A stretch of DNA of 64,000 bases from Phyllostachys edulis (taxonomy: Eukaryota > Streptophyta > Magnoliopsida > Poales > Poaceae). Each line of letters begins with the position of its first letter. Within the stretch, counting starts at the first letter, position 1. Under the pieces are notes generated by a model that worked only from the letters and a program-made list of their open reading frames with translations, was not told where the DNA came from and searched no databases. The DNA lies in assembly GCA_036346405.1 (NCBI GenBank), contig CM070546.1, forward strand, positions 97,876,288 to 97,940,287, in the 5' to 3' direction. A program made the position numbers and the translations under genes. This document shows positions 22,086 through 31,923 of the stretch, piece by piece.

Positions 22086-22364
22086 CACTCCATACAAGCT
22101 GCTCAAGCCGAAAGGAATCATCCATTAACTAGTAGGCTAATTTTAATAAGCAAGCTAGTAAGTAGTCATCTCAAATTAAGAAGGAACATGGTGGTTAAAC
22201 TAATCAGGGCATTTGTTCTGTTAAAGGGAATAGATACATAGACAGATCTCCTTTAAATTGCCCCTCTCTGACTGCTCGTGAACGTGCACACGTACCAAAC
22301 CGTGACTTGACACCTCCAGAGTTTGCTAATTGACTGCTCAGTTAATTTGTGGTACTACTATACT
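22086..22364. other. Short intergenic stretch; nothing recognised
   Basis: Sequence between the Tourist-like MITE and the copia element. No ORF or repeat of note. Confidence 0.4.
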
Positions 22365-22369
22365 AGCAC

Positions 22370-23579
22370 TGTTTGAAATGTGAAAAACATTTTAATTCCA
22401 GGTTTTATTATAAGGCAAAGATTACTTAAAACAACAGATGTATAAAACGATACTAATGGCAGACAATTTATTGTACTTCTAAACATACTCAACATTAAGA
22501 TTATAGCAGAATAAACTGGTCGTATGACAAACTCACAATATGGCTCGATGAAGAATATGAAGCGGTCTGAGACTCAATGCAAGTCACAGATTGTAGACGC
22601 CACAAAGTCAGACAAGTGGTCGCCTTGATTGTGCTGCCCAGAAACCTTATTGCCGCCCCATGCAGGTGAACTCTGCGACAATGGTTCGGAGATACCGCTC
22701 ACCCTTCTTCCCGGTACACGCCGAGGAGAAGGGACGGCTTGCTTCAAACAGCACAACCCTCCAGCACAAGAGAATAGAGAGGAAAAAGAAGAATAATTGG
22801 AATGGAAAAAGATCTCTCTGGTTTGGACCTCTCGAAAACCTTTTAAGGGTCGAGTCAATTACTCTCTAGTAATTGCTCAATAAAACACACATTAGAACAC
22901 TCGTAACTGCTAATTAAAAACCAATTAATGGTAATTAAGCAGAATTTATCATATCCTGATTACACGTTGGTCTTCAGCTTTGACCATGTTCTCTAAGGGA
23001 GGTCCAAGAGGATCTCCCGAAAAGGTCAATGGGACCACAGTGTTCCGATCACACTCTTGGAGTGATCCAAGGGAGGTCCAAAAGATCTCTTGGAGGTCCA
23101 AGAGGATCTCCACACAGGCAAGAGAGGTCCAAGAAGATCTCTTCCAGGACTACCCCGGAAACCACCCAAGAGGTCTTCTAGGACCACCTAGGAGGTCTTC
23201 CACGACCACCTTGGAGATCTCTAAGGAGGTCTCTTATGACCACCCGGGAGGTCTCCTAGGACTACCCAGGAGGTCTTCCACGACCACCCTAGAGATCTCT
23301 AAGGAGGTCTCCCATGACCACCCGGGAGGTCTCCTAAGACCACCCGGAAGGTCTTCCAGGAGGTCTCTTAGGACCACCCGAGAGGTCTGCAAGGAGGTCT
23401 CCTAGGACCACTCGGGAGGTCTCTCAGGACCACCCGGTAGGTCTTCTATGACCACCCGGGAGGTCCAACCGAGAGAGAGGTCTGGACTGAAGGGATGTCC
23501 AAATGAGAGAGACTAAACCATGCATGTTTTGGAATTTAGGAATGAATGGGCCTTTACAAATAAAGGCCCAATTCTAACA
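22370..23579 (-). repeat. Copia 3' LTR
   Basis: 1210 bp, TG...CA ends. It holds a minisatellite at about 22990-23470 with units like GACCACCCGGGAGGTCTCC. It differs from the 5' LTR by 39 bp in length, mostly in this array. Confidence 0.92.
22990..23475. repeat. GACC...GGTC minisatellite in the copia 3' LTR
   Basis: Some 15-20 degenerate units of about 22-24 bp, core GACCACCCGGGAGGTC, which is nearly palindromic. The long + strand ORF over it (22980-23405) is the translated repeat, not a gene. Confidence 0.9.
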
Positions 23580-24188
23580 ATCCCCCACCAATTCCAAGGC
23601 AAGCAGCAAAGAGTAAGATAAAGACTTTTGTGCTGAAGAGTTGTTAATATACCAGTCTTTTGGTGTAAGTCCTTGTACGGGTTGAATTTGCACCTAGAAT
23701 AACAAGATTCATCTTCTCACAACTGATGAATGGACTATGCCTTGAATTCACAGTCTTTCGTGATTAGATTTCACTTGAAATCTCAACTGGTCAAAGAACC
23801 AAGCCTAATCGGAGCTTTATATGGTCATGCTCCCTTATCTGCTCATAAGCTTTCTAGAGAATGCCCCTATTCTCGTGAACTGCGACCTCAGTTAAGCTCA
23901 AGTAGGTGTATTCATTCTGGGTATCCTGTAGGCTAATACCTTTTTCCCTCATTGGACAATGGAATATATTAAGGTTTTAAACCATCCTTTTCCATACAGA
24001 TGAGAGTAATTTGTCTATCAGAACACGGGTACATATTTTATTAAAATGTACTCTCTTGTTCAAACATCAACTTGTTTTTCTCATTGACTAAGTCACGTGA
24101 TCTCTGATAAAAAAGGTATGGGTTACTGTTGAGTTGTAACTCCAATGGGCCTCATTCCCATGTCCATAGACGCAACAGAAATCGTCTT

Positions 24189-24785
24189 CTATGCTAGCCC
24201 CTTTGTGCAAGGGTCTGCCAGATTTTTCTCAGTTTGTATATAATTTACAGTAATCACTCTGGAGTTCCTCAGTTTTCTAACAGATTTAAGCCTACGCTTC
24301 ACATGTCTAGATGACTTCATGTTATCCTTAGTACTTGTAACCTTAATCAACACTGTTTGATTATCACAGTACATTAGGATTGTCGGTATTGGTTTCTCAA
24401 CCAGTGGTAAGTCCAACAGAAGCTCTCTAAGCCATTCAGCCTCAACAATAGTTATGTCTAGTGCTACAAGTTCTGCTTCCATGGTTGACCTTATCAATAT
24501 GGTCTGTTTACACGACCTCCATGAAACTGCAGCACCTGCAAGGGTAAACACATACCCACTTGTAGCTTTGATCTCATCTGCATCAGAGATCCAGTTTGAA
24601 TCACTACATCCTTCTAATACAGATGGATACCCAGTATAGTGAATTCTATATGAGGTTGTGCCTCTCAAGTAGCACAACACTCTCTCAAGTGCCTCCCAGT
24701 GATCATCTCCTAGGTTAGAAGTAAACCGACTTAATTTGCTCACAGTAAATGATATGTCAGGTCTTATGGCACCAGATAGATACAT
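24189..24785 (-). pseudogene. Copia RNase H domain
   Basis: A 198-codon open segment ending at TAG 24189-24191. Blocks are [51 protein letters not shown] and MYCDNQTVL, then the terminal [11 protein letters not shown]. These are the standard copia C-terminal RNase H features with acidic residues kept. Best-preserved part of the polyprotein. Confidence 0.9.
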
Positions 24786-24891
24786 AAGGGACCCAATTAT
24801 TTGTCAATATCTCAATTGATCTCTGCCTAATCTCTTATTCTTTCGAAGCTTAACACTAGCATCATAAGGAGTTGGGGAAATCTTGCAGTTC

Positions 24892-25560
24892 TCAAAACCG
24901 AACTGCAAAACCGAACTGACTCAAGATTTTCTCAGCATAATGGGATTGGTTTAAAGTGATCCCATCCTCATTTCTGATCAATTTATTATTCAGAATAACA
25001 TCTGCTTCTCCTAGGTCTTTCATATCAAAGCATCTAGATAAGAAAGATTTGACCTCATCAATAACAGCAGTGTTTGTCCCAAATATAAGTATGTTATCGA
25101 CATACAAACACAAAATTACTCCTTGACCCCCACCATAACAATAATACACACACTTATCTGCCTCATTTACAGAAAAACCAGCCGATGTCAAAGTTTTATC
25201 AAATTTCTCATGCCATTGTTTAGGTGCTTACTTTAGACCATACAAGAATTTGATTAACTTGCATACTTTACTTTCCTGTTCAGAAATCACAAAACCATCC
25301 GGTTGCTCCATATAGATTTCTTCCTCTAACTCTCCATTAAGGAAAGGTGTCTTCACATCCATTTGATGAATGTGTAGACTATTGGAAGAAGCTAATGCAA
25401 TAAGCACACGAATGGTTGTCAATCTGGCAATAGGAGAGTATCAAAATAATCCTCACCTTCTTTCTGGGTATAACCCTTGACCACAAGTCTTGCCTTGTAC
25501 TTATCAATAATACCATCAGGCCTTATTTTCTTTTTAAAGATCCACTTGCATCCAACAGGT
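24892..25560 (-). pseudogene. Copia reverse transcriptase
   Basis: The RT starts in the 25419-26216 segment (WIFKKKIRPDGIIDKYKARLV), then a frameshift/stop. It continues with HIHQMDVKTPFLNGELEEEIYM and KVCKLIKFLYGLK, a stop, then the catalytic box. The box reads CLYVDNILIF: the second Asp of YxDD is Asn (AAC at 25093-25095). RT would make the cDNA; this copy is inactive by inference. Confidence 0.9.
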
Positions 25561-26216
25561 TTACACCCGATAGGACGATCAATGATCTCCCAAGTCCCAT
25601 TAGCCATGATGGAATCCATCTCGCTATGGATTGCTTCTTTCCAATACTCAGCATCAGGTAATGTATAAGCCTCTGAAAGAGTGTTTGGCACATCATCCAT
25701 GAGATATACAATAAAGTCCTCACCAAAGGTTTTCTCAATCCTTTGTCGCTTGCTCCTGCGAGGATCCTCTTGGACTAAATTGTTATCTTCTTCGAGATTA
25801 TCACTCATTAGTTCAGAGATGGTGGTAGGTTCAAGACTATTATTCATAGTTTGATTATTCTCAGTTCGAGAAGTACTGCCTACAATTCTCACAGGATAAA
25901 TATCCTCAAAAAATGAAGCATCTCTAGACTCCATTATTATATTAACAATAATCTCGGGAGTTTCTGATTTTACTACTAAGAATCTATAGGCTGTGCTATT
26001 ATGAGCATATCCCAGTAAGACACAATTGACTGTTTTAGGTCCTAGCTTTGTCTTTTTCTGCAACGGTATATTGACTTTTGCCAAACAACCCCAAGTTCGC
26101 AGAAAATTAACATTGGGTTTTCTCCCCTTCCATCCCTCATACGGATTAATCTCACAGTTTTTAGTGATTACTCTGTTTAGAACGAAAGTTGCTGTCAAAA
26201 TAGCTTCCCCCACCAT
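25419..26216 (-). pseudogene. Copia integrase C-terminal region and linker to RT
   Basis: A 265-codon open segment. It begins with AILTATFVLNRVITKN and RKPNVNFLRTWGCLAKV, the conserved region following the integrase core. It passes through a low-complexity acidic linker with RRSKRQRIEKTFGEDF. It ends in the RT start (MDSIMANGTWEIIDRP, GCKWIFKKK). Confidence 0.88.
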
Positions 26217-26960
26217 ATCTTAGGCATACCGGCACTCTCCAACATGGCATTCACCAAGTCTGTTAGTGTCTGGTTTTTCCTCTCAGCCACCCCGTTTGAT
26301 TGAGGTGAGTATGGTGGTGTAACTTCAGGGACTATTCCATATTCAGCACAGAATTGAGAGAATTCATAAGAGATATACTCTCCTCCACGATCCGACCTTA
26401 GTCTTTTAATTTTCTTTTCTAGTTGGTTCTCAACCTCAGCCTTATAAATTTTAAAGTAATTTAAAGCTTCATCTTTTGTTTTCAGTAGATACACATAACA
26501 ATATTGTGATGCATCATCAATTAGAGTTAGAAAATATCTTTTGCCTCCTTTGGTCAACAATCCATTCATTTTAGAAAATATCTTTTGCCTCCTTTGGTCA
26601 ACAATCCATTCATCTCACACAAATCAGAATGGACAAGATTTAAAGGTGCCAAATTCTTTTCCTCCTGTAACCCCTTAAAGGGTTTTCGAGGTTGTTTTGC
26701 TTGCACAAAAGTTTGGCACTTTGATCCTTTGACAATTTCACATTTTGGAATTAAATCTAATCAAAACATTCTAGTAATACTATCAAAACCAATATGACAA
26801 AAACGAGAATGCCATATATTGTCCTCACATTTATTCAAACCAGTTGCAACATTCAGATTATACTCTAAAGTACTCATGCGGAACAAGCCTCCGCTCTCAT
26901 AGCCTTTACCAACAAAGTTACCAAATTTAGACAATACAATTTTATTTGACTCAAATACTA
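26195..26960 (-). pseudogene. Copia integrase core with pre-integrase zinc-binding region
   Basis: The pre-integrase region (NIWHSRFCHIGFDSITRMF) is followed by a stop, then PKCEIVKGSKC. The integrase core shows the DDE residues: LIDDAS, RSDRGGEY and SNGVAERKN. A 44-bp tandem duplication (26527-26570 and 26571-26614) falls within the N-terminal part of the core and shifts the frame. Confidence 0.88.
26527..26614. repeat. 44-bp perfect tandem duplication inside the copia integrase
   Basis: Copies 26527-26570 and 26571-26614 begin TTAGAAAATATC and end in CCATTCAT(T). 44 is not a multiple of three, so it breaks the reading frame. Confidence 0.95.
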
Positions 26961-27200
26961 GCTTATACTCATCCCTGCAAAGGAGGGAACCACTAAAAGA
27001 TTCTTGTTTATGGTTGGCGCATGCTGCACGTTCTTCAAATGGACAATCTTCCCTGAAGTAAGCCTCAGATCCACCGTGCCAACACCAAAAATAGAAGCAT
27101 GCGACCCGTTCCCCATTAGGACGGAGGAAGCCCCTGCTGCCTGATAAGAAGAAAACAAGGAAATATCCGAACATACGTGAACATTAACTCTAGTATCAAC
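26958..27200 (-). pseudogene. Copia aspartic protease
   Basis: The reading is VDTRVNVHVCSDISLF followed by SVLMGNGSHASIFGVGTVDLRLTSGKIVHLKNV. The active-site triad Asp-Thr-Gly is Asp-Thr-Arg, and a TAG (27201-27203) stands where family members have Trp just before it. Non-functional by inference. Confidence 0.85.
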
Positions 27201-28086
27201 CTACCAATTAGTGGATTGACATACTAAAAATACAACAGGTGGATTACCATACCCTCCTGTTGAGGCCTCGCCTATGATCACGTTGACAACTTTTTTCTTT
27301 GGCTGTACACCATCCTTGCTCTTGCGAAAATGACAGTCTTTCGCCATATGACCGTTTTTCCCACACACAAAGCAGGTGATGTTTCTCATATCCTTCTTCT
27401 CAGTTTTCTTCTTAAAGCTAGTTGTCTTTTTTGGTTTAAAGCCTTTGTTATTCTTGCCATATCTCTTCTCTATGACATTTGCATTGGTCTGATTGTTCTG
27501 ACTGGAAGTGCTTGGTGCATCTTTTGCTCTTGCCTTTTCTTCCACATCAAGAGCAGCAATGAGATCCTTAATAGATATCTCTTCCCTCTTGTGCTTTAAG
27601 CCAGTGGCAAAACCCACCCATGAAGCAGGAAGTTTGGCAACAATGCCCGCAGCCACAAACTTAAGAGGCAAGACACAACCCAGATGTGCAATCTCTCTAA
27701 CCAGTAACTGTAGCTCATGAGCCTGTGCAACTATCGACTTAGCATCGTCCATATTGTAGTCGAAGAATTGCTCGCACATATAGAGCCACCGACCAGCCTC
27801 TGCTTCGGCATATTTGTACTCGAGTGCATCCCACAACTCTGTGGCGGACTTGAAGTCCATATACATATCGTAGAGCTGGTCAGATAGTATGGTCAGTATG
27901 CATCCAAGGGCTGTGTTGTTGTCTGTGTCAAAATGTCTGGTCTGTTCATCCATAATTGGATATTGTGTATGGATCACCCACCACAGCCCCAAAGACATGA
28001 GCCAAAACTTTACTCTTGTCTGCCATCTACGAAAGTTCTGACCAGAAAACCTCTCAGGTTTCATAGCATCAGAAGCACCAGCCATT
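27201..28086 (-). CDS. Copia gag (open but within a dead element)
   Basis: From ATG 28086 about 295 codons are uninterrupted, to the TAG at 27201-27203. It starts MAGASDAMKPERFSGQNF, then a UBN2/gag-type region (WQTRVKFWLMSLGLWW, SATELWDALEYKYAEAEAG, ISIKDLIAALDVEEKARAKD). A basic stretch and the zinc knuckle CFVCGKNGHMAKDC follow near residue 245. The upstream extension of the ORF to 28250 lies in the LTR and is not needed. Gag packages the RNA. Confidence 0.85.
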
Positions 28087-28125
28087 GCTAGATCACAAAA
28101 ATATCCACAATAAGGTTTCTGGATT

Positions 28126-29296
28126 GTTCGAAATGTGGACAATATTTTAATTCCAGATTTTATTACAAGGCAAAGATTACTTAAAACAACAGATGCATAA
28201 AACGATACTAGCAGCAGACAACTTATTGTACTTCTAAACATACTCAACATTAAGATTATAGCAGAATAAACTGGTCGTATGACGAACTCACAATATGGCT
28301 CGATGAAGAACAGAAGCGGTCACGAGACTCGATGCAAAGGCAGATTGTAGACGCCACAAAGGCAACAAGTGATCGCTAGCTTGATGCGTTGCCGAAACCT
28401 TATTGCCGCCCGTGCGTGAACTCTGCGACAATGGTTCAAGATATCGCTCACCCTTCTTCCTTGCACGCCGAGGAGAAGGGACACTTGGTTCAAACAAAGA
28501 CAACCCTCCAAAGACAAGAAAACAGAGAGGAAGAAGAAGAATAATTGGAATGGAAAAAAATCTCTCTGGTCTGGACCTCTCGAAAACCTTTTAAGGGTCG
28601 AGTTAATTACTCTCTAGTAACTGCTCAATAAAACACACATTAGAACACTAGTAACTGCTAATTAAAAACCAATTAATAGTAATTAAGCAGAATTTATCAT
28701 ATCCTGATTACACATTGGTCTTCAGCTTTGACCATGTTCTCCAAGGGAGGTCCAAGAAGATCTCCCGAAAAGGTCCAATGAGACCACAGTGTTCCGACCA
28801 CACTCTCTTGGAGTGATCCAAGGGAGGTCTAAAAGATCTCTTGGAGATCCAAGAGGATCTCCACACAGGCAAGGGAGGTCCAAGAAGACCTCTTCCAGGA
28901 CTACCCGGGAGGTCTCCCAGGACCACCTTGGAGACCACCCAGGAGGTCTTCCAGGACCATTTAGGAGGTCTTCTACGACCACCCTGGAGATCTTCAATGA
29001 GGTCTCTCATGACCACCCGGGAGATCTCCTAGTACCACCCAAGAGGTCTTCCACGACCACCCCAGAGATCTCCAAAGAGGTCTCTCATGACCACCCGGGA
29101 GGTCTCCTAGGACCACCCGGGTGGTCTTCCAGGAGGTCTCCCAGGACCACCCGGGAGGTCTCGTAGAACTACCCAAGAGGTTCAATCGAGAGAGAGGTCT
29201 GGTCTAAGGGGAGGTTCAAACGAGAGAGACTAAACCATGCATGCTTTGGAATTTAGGAATGAATGAGCATTTACAAATAAGGGCCCAATTCTAACA
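28126..29296 (-). repeat. Copia 5' LTR
   Basis: 1171 bp, ends TGTTCG...TCTAACA. Contains the same GACC...GGTC minisatellite (about 28740-29180) in a shorter version. The sequence just inside (ATCCAGAAACC on the - strand) is not the common TGGTATCAGAGC primer site. Confidence 0.92.
28740..29180. repeat. GACC...GGTC minisatellite in the copia 5' LTR
   Basis: Homologous to the 22990-23475 array with a different unit count. Core GACCACCCGGGAGGTC. The ORFs at 28708-29185 on both strands are repeat translations. Confidence 0.9.
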
Positions 29297-29301
29297 AGTA
29301 C

Positions 29302-30104
29302 ATGATAATAATACGTTGTATATATGTACTAGCTACAGGGTGAATATAAAAGGAGGTGTAACTTTTGGAAATCTCTGCCGCTCTGCAAGCAACCGGCGCT
29401 CGTCTCGCCCAACAAGTCCAGGAATCCATGGGCAGATTAACTTGATGCTTTCTTGACTGCCTCTTGCATTTCAGCGCCGAGATTTGAAGTTTGAACAATG
29501 CTATTTTTTCCGTGCATCTTCTTATCTTTGTAACTTTTATAGGCTGTTGAAATTGACTACTAACTTAGTTATCAACTCCAGTACTGGTAATTGTCAAATT
29601 CAGAAATTGAAGTTAGCCTCTCTGTTAGTTCGTTACAGCCAGCTTACGGTTGAGATGCACAACTCGATCTTTGCAAGCTTCGTGTTGCAAAGCGTGTGTA
29701 AATATGCTCACAGCACAGTTACGTGCGCCACTAAACATTCACGTGCGATTTCATTCGTTTCCTCACAAGAGATCGACAGCATCGAACGAACTAGCTAGAA
29801 ACCTCGATATCGTTTTACTTTTCCATCACTTTAATTTGATTGCTTGCTTCAGTCTTCATCTGCACTTGCTTGCGAATAATTACTGGCGATTAAACAAACG
29901 GTGCTGGATTACACGGCCCGACCAAGGAATGGCCAGTCAAAAAGCAACGAGGGATCGCAGCGATCAATCACACAAAGCGGCTGCCTAACCACACGACCGC
30001 GCGCTCATGTACCAATCGCCGTCCGTACCGAACGCTAATTAACGAGTAAATAAGCTCTTGAGCCTCGACGCGCGCGCGTGCGTGTGCGGGGTCGATCGGT
30101 CTAC
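29302..30104 (+). other. Upstream region of the small gene at 30211
   Basis: About 0.8 kb of non-repetitive sequence between the copia 5' LTR and the TATA box. The short ORFs here are unrecognised. It presumably holds the promoter-proximal regulatory DNA of the gene. Confidence 0.45.
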
Positions 30105-30112
30105 TATAAATA
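30105..30112 (+). promoter_or_regulatory. TATA box of the 30211 gene
   Basis: TATAAATA lies 99 bp upstream of the ATG, in the context CTACTATAAATACACA. Spacing fits a transcription start near 30140 with a leader of roughly 70 nt. Confidence 0.75.
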
Positions 30113-30210
30113 CACACCCATGTCCACTTGCAACCAACCAAGCAAATCCTTGGCGTCTTGTGACCAAGCAAACCAACTGAATTAAGAGAGACACTGTGTG
30201 CTCGTGTGTG

Positions 30211-30486
30211 ATGGGGAGATCAGGGAAGAAGTCGGTGCTCGCGTCCTTGTTCGGGCTCAAGAATAAGAGGCAGCAGCAGCAGCAGGAGGAGGAAGAGGCC
30301 GCGGCCGCGTCCGCGGCGGCGAGGCGGCAGCAGCAGCAGGGGCACTACCGTGGGACGAGGGTGCGGCCGAGCGACGATGACGACTACGACCGACACTGGT
30401 ACGCCGACCCCGACATCAACCGGAGGGCATCCGAGTTCATCAACAGGGTGCACCGCGGGATGGTCGCCAACGACCAAGACGGGTAG
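30211..30486 (+). CDS. Small plant-specific conserved protein, 91 aa, function unknown
   Basis: The only intact host-type gene seen. Single exon, ATG 30211, TAG 30484-30486. The upstream GTG-opened extension is not used in plants. The N-terminus is basic and hydrophobic (MGRSGKKSVLASLFGLKNKR). A low-complexity Gln/Glu/Ala stretch (residues 21-43) is encoded by trinucleotide repeats. An acidic patch (SDDDDYD) follows, then the signature HWYADPDINRRASEFINRV near residues 62-80. Family knowledge: small plant proteins with a basic N-terminus and a C-terminal W-x-A-(D/E)-P-x-I-(D/N)-R-(R/K)-A-x-x-(F/Y)-I motif exist, with no function I can name. It is flanked by a TATA box and an AATAAA. GC content is far higher than in the surrounding elements. 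Confidence 0.85.
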   Translation: MGRSGKKSVLASLFGLKNKRQQQQQEEEEAAAASAAARRQQQQGHYRGTRVRPSDDDDYDRHWYADPDINRRASEFINRVHRGMVANDQDG

Positions 30487-30787
30487 GCTCGCGCGGTCAT
30501 ATACGTACGTGCCTGCCTGCCTGCCTGCATGCGGGCTAATGCATTTGTGGCCTTGCTGATCATGCAGCACATGAATGGTTGGTTCATCGGTTGCGTGTGT
30601 GGTTGATTAGCTCGTTGGATTGGCTCTGTTGTTTTGTTGTTTCTATGCATGTACTGTAAGGTGGTTTTTATGTACATAGACCATGTACGTGGTGCGCTTG
30701 CATGCAGCATGCATGCGCCCACCACGCGTGATGTTTGAGATGATGATGAGTGTTTAATTAAGCTGTGCGTGTGTACCATTTGCGTCG

Positions 30788-30793
30788 AATAAA
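30788..30793 (+). terminator. Polyadenylation signal of the 30211 gene
   Basis: AATAAA followed by an A-run about 300 bp after the stop codon; normal distance for a plant 3' UTR. Confidence 0.6.
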
Positions 30794-30836
30794 AAAAAAG
30801 AATTGCTGTAAACCTGTCAATAGAAAAATGTAGGGA

Positions 30837-31413
30837 TTTCAGTTGAACTCCCACCGCCGGATATGCCCTGAGATTCGTGGCTCCATCTCTGTCTCCTGCG
30901 AGCATCGCCGCCTCGATCGGGCGAACACACGAGCGAGCATCGGGCACGAGCGTTACTGCCTTTGGCAGAGTAGGCTGCATCACCAGCACCTCGCGCGGTG
31001 CTCTGACAAAGCTTGCTCGCCGCCGCTGTCGGCAAATGCCCCCTTTCCACCATAGACTCGGGTTTTTTTAGTTGTCACGTCGCTGGAGGTGGCCGCTGCC
31101 TTTGTCACCTGTGGCGGAGGTCGCAGTGACGGCACCACGGAGGTGCGGGAGGCATGGCACAGGGGCCGAAGGACCACGGAGGTGCGGGAGGCATGGCACA
31201 GGGGCCGAAGGAGTACGGTGGTGCGGCCGTGCGGGAGGCGGTGGAGGGCCAGTGATCGCGCAGGGCAGCGATAACGTCATAACGAGAGGGTGGTGCACGG
31301 AGGTGTTGGGTTGGGGAGGGCGAATGGGCGATGCACACATACAGGGGAGAGATAGGGGTAGGAATCTTGGTCGTTGGATTTCAATCTGACAGTAAAAGAG
31401 TTCAACTGATTTT
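30837..31413. mobile_element. TIR element just downstream of the small gene (Pack-type candidate)
   Basis: TTTCAGTTGAACTC (30837-30850) is matched by GAGTTCAACTGATTTT (31398-31413) in inverted orientation. The interior is GC-rich and exon-like and includes a perfect 39-bp tandem repeat. No ORF is convincingly a gene. Short termini leave the class uncertain. Confidence 0.55.
31134..31211. repeat. Perfect 39-bp tandem repeat (two copies)
   Basis: 31134-31172 and 31173-31211 are identical, starting ACCACGGAGGTGCGGG. 39 is a multiple of three. Confidence 0.97.
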
Positions 31414-31617
31414 CAAGTTAAATAGGCGGTCCCACGCATAGAATTATGTATGTTTTCAGAAGAAGAAAAATCTCTTCTGTATCGATGTGTCAAAGAATTA
31501 CAATGCCAGTCTAAATATATTCTGAAGATATACAGAAGAAACCATGGCAAATCATGGTCGTTGTAAGTAACGAGCTTAAAATACCCGTGCCGTGCATGCT
31601 TGAACATGCATGGTATT
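31414..31617. other. Short intergenic stretch; nothing recognised
   Basis: AT-rich sequence between the TIR element and the hAT target duplication. Confidence 0.4.
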
Positions 31618-31923
31618 GGTAGCACTAGACCTAGGAGTTAGGCTGTACCATTTTGGGACGGCACAGGGTCTGACCGGGATGGCACAAATAGGCGGGCCGG
31701 GCTGGGCCTACGGATGTGGCACAATTGGCGGCACGCCCAATGGGGTCGTGCTCGGGACGGCCTGGCACGACCGCAACACGGCGGCACACCAGGCCCGCAT
31801 GCGCCGTGACTTCCGCATCTTTGTCAGCGTCGTCAACTCGTCATCTTCGTCAACTGAGGATGCGCTCAACGCACCATCTTCGCCACGTCTGCTCGGCGTG
31901 TCCTTCGTCGTTGTCACCGTCTC

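Larger units (their letters stand above)
22370..29296 (-). mobile_element. Complete Ty1/copia retrotransposon, non-functional
   Basis: Two LTRs (22370-23579 and 28126-29296) enclose a - strand polyprotein in copia order: gag, protease, integrase, RT, RNase H. Integrase before RT is what defines copia. Flanks are AGCAC (22365-22369) and AGTAC (29297-29301), a 5-bp target duplication with one mismatch. A purine-rich tract, GGAATTGGTGGGGGAT on the - strand, abuts the 3' LTR. It inserted about 0.9 kb upstream of the small gene at 30211. Confidence 0.93.

Noticed and set aside
22980..23405. 141-codon + strand ORF with repeated (G)GLLGPPRRSS-like peptide
   Set aside because: It is translation of the LTR minisatellite; the same pattern is seen at 28789-29166 in the partner LTR. 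No gene structure.
30196..30210. GTG-initiated 5-residue extension of the small gene
   Set aside because: Plant nuclear genes start at ATG; the ATG at 30211 fits the leader and TATA spacing.
30384..30989. 201-codon - strand ORF over the small gene and its 3' flank
   Set aside because: Antisense to the conserved + strand gene; no domain and crosses the poly(A) region.
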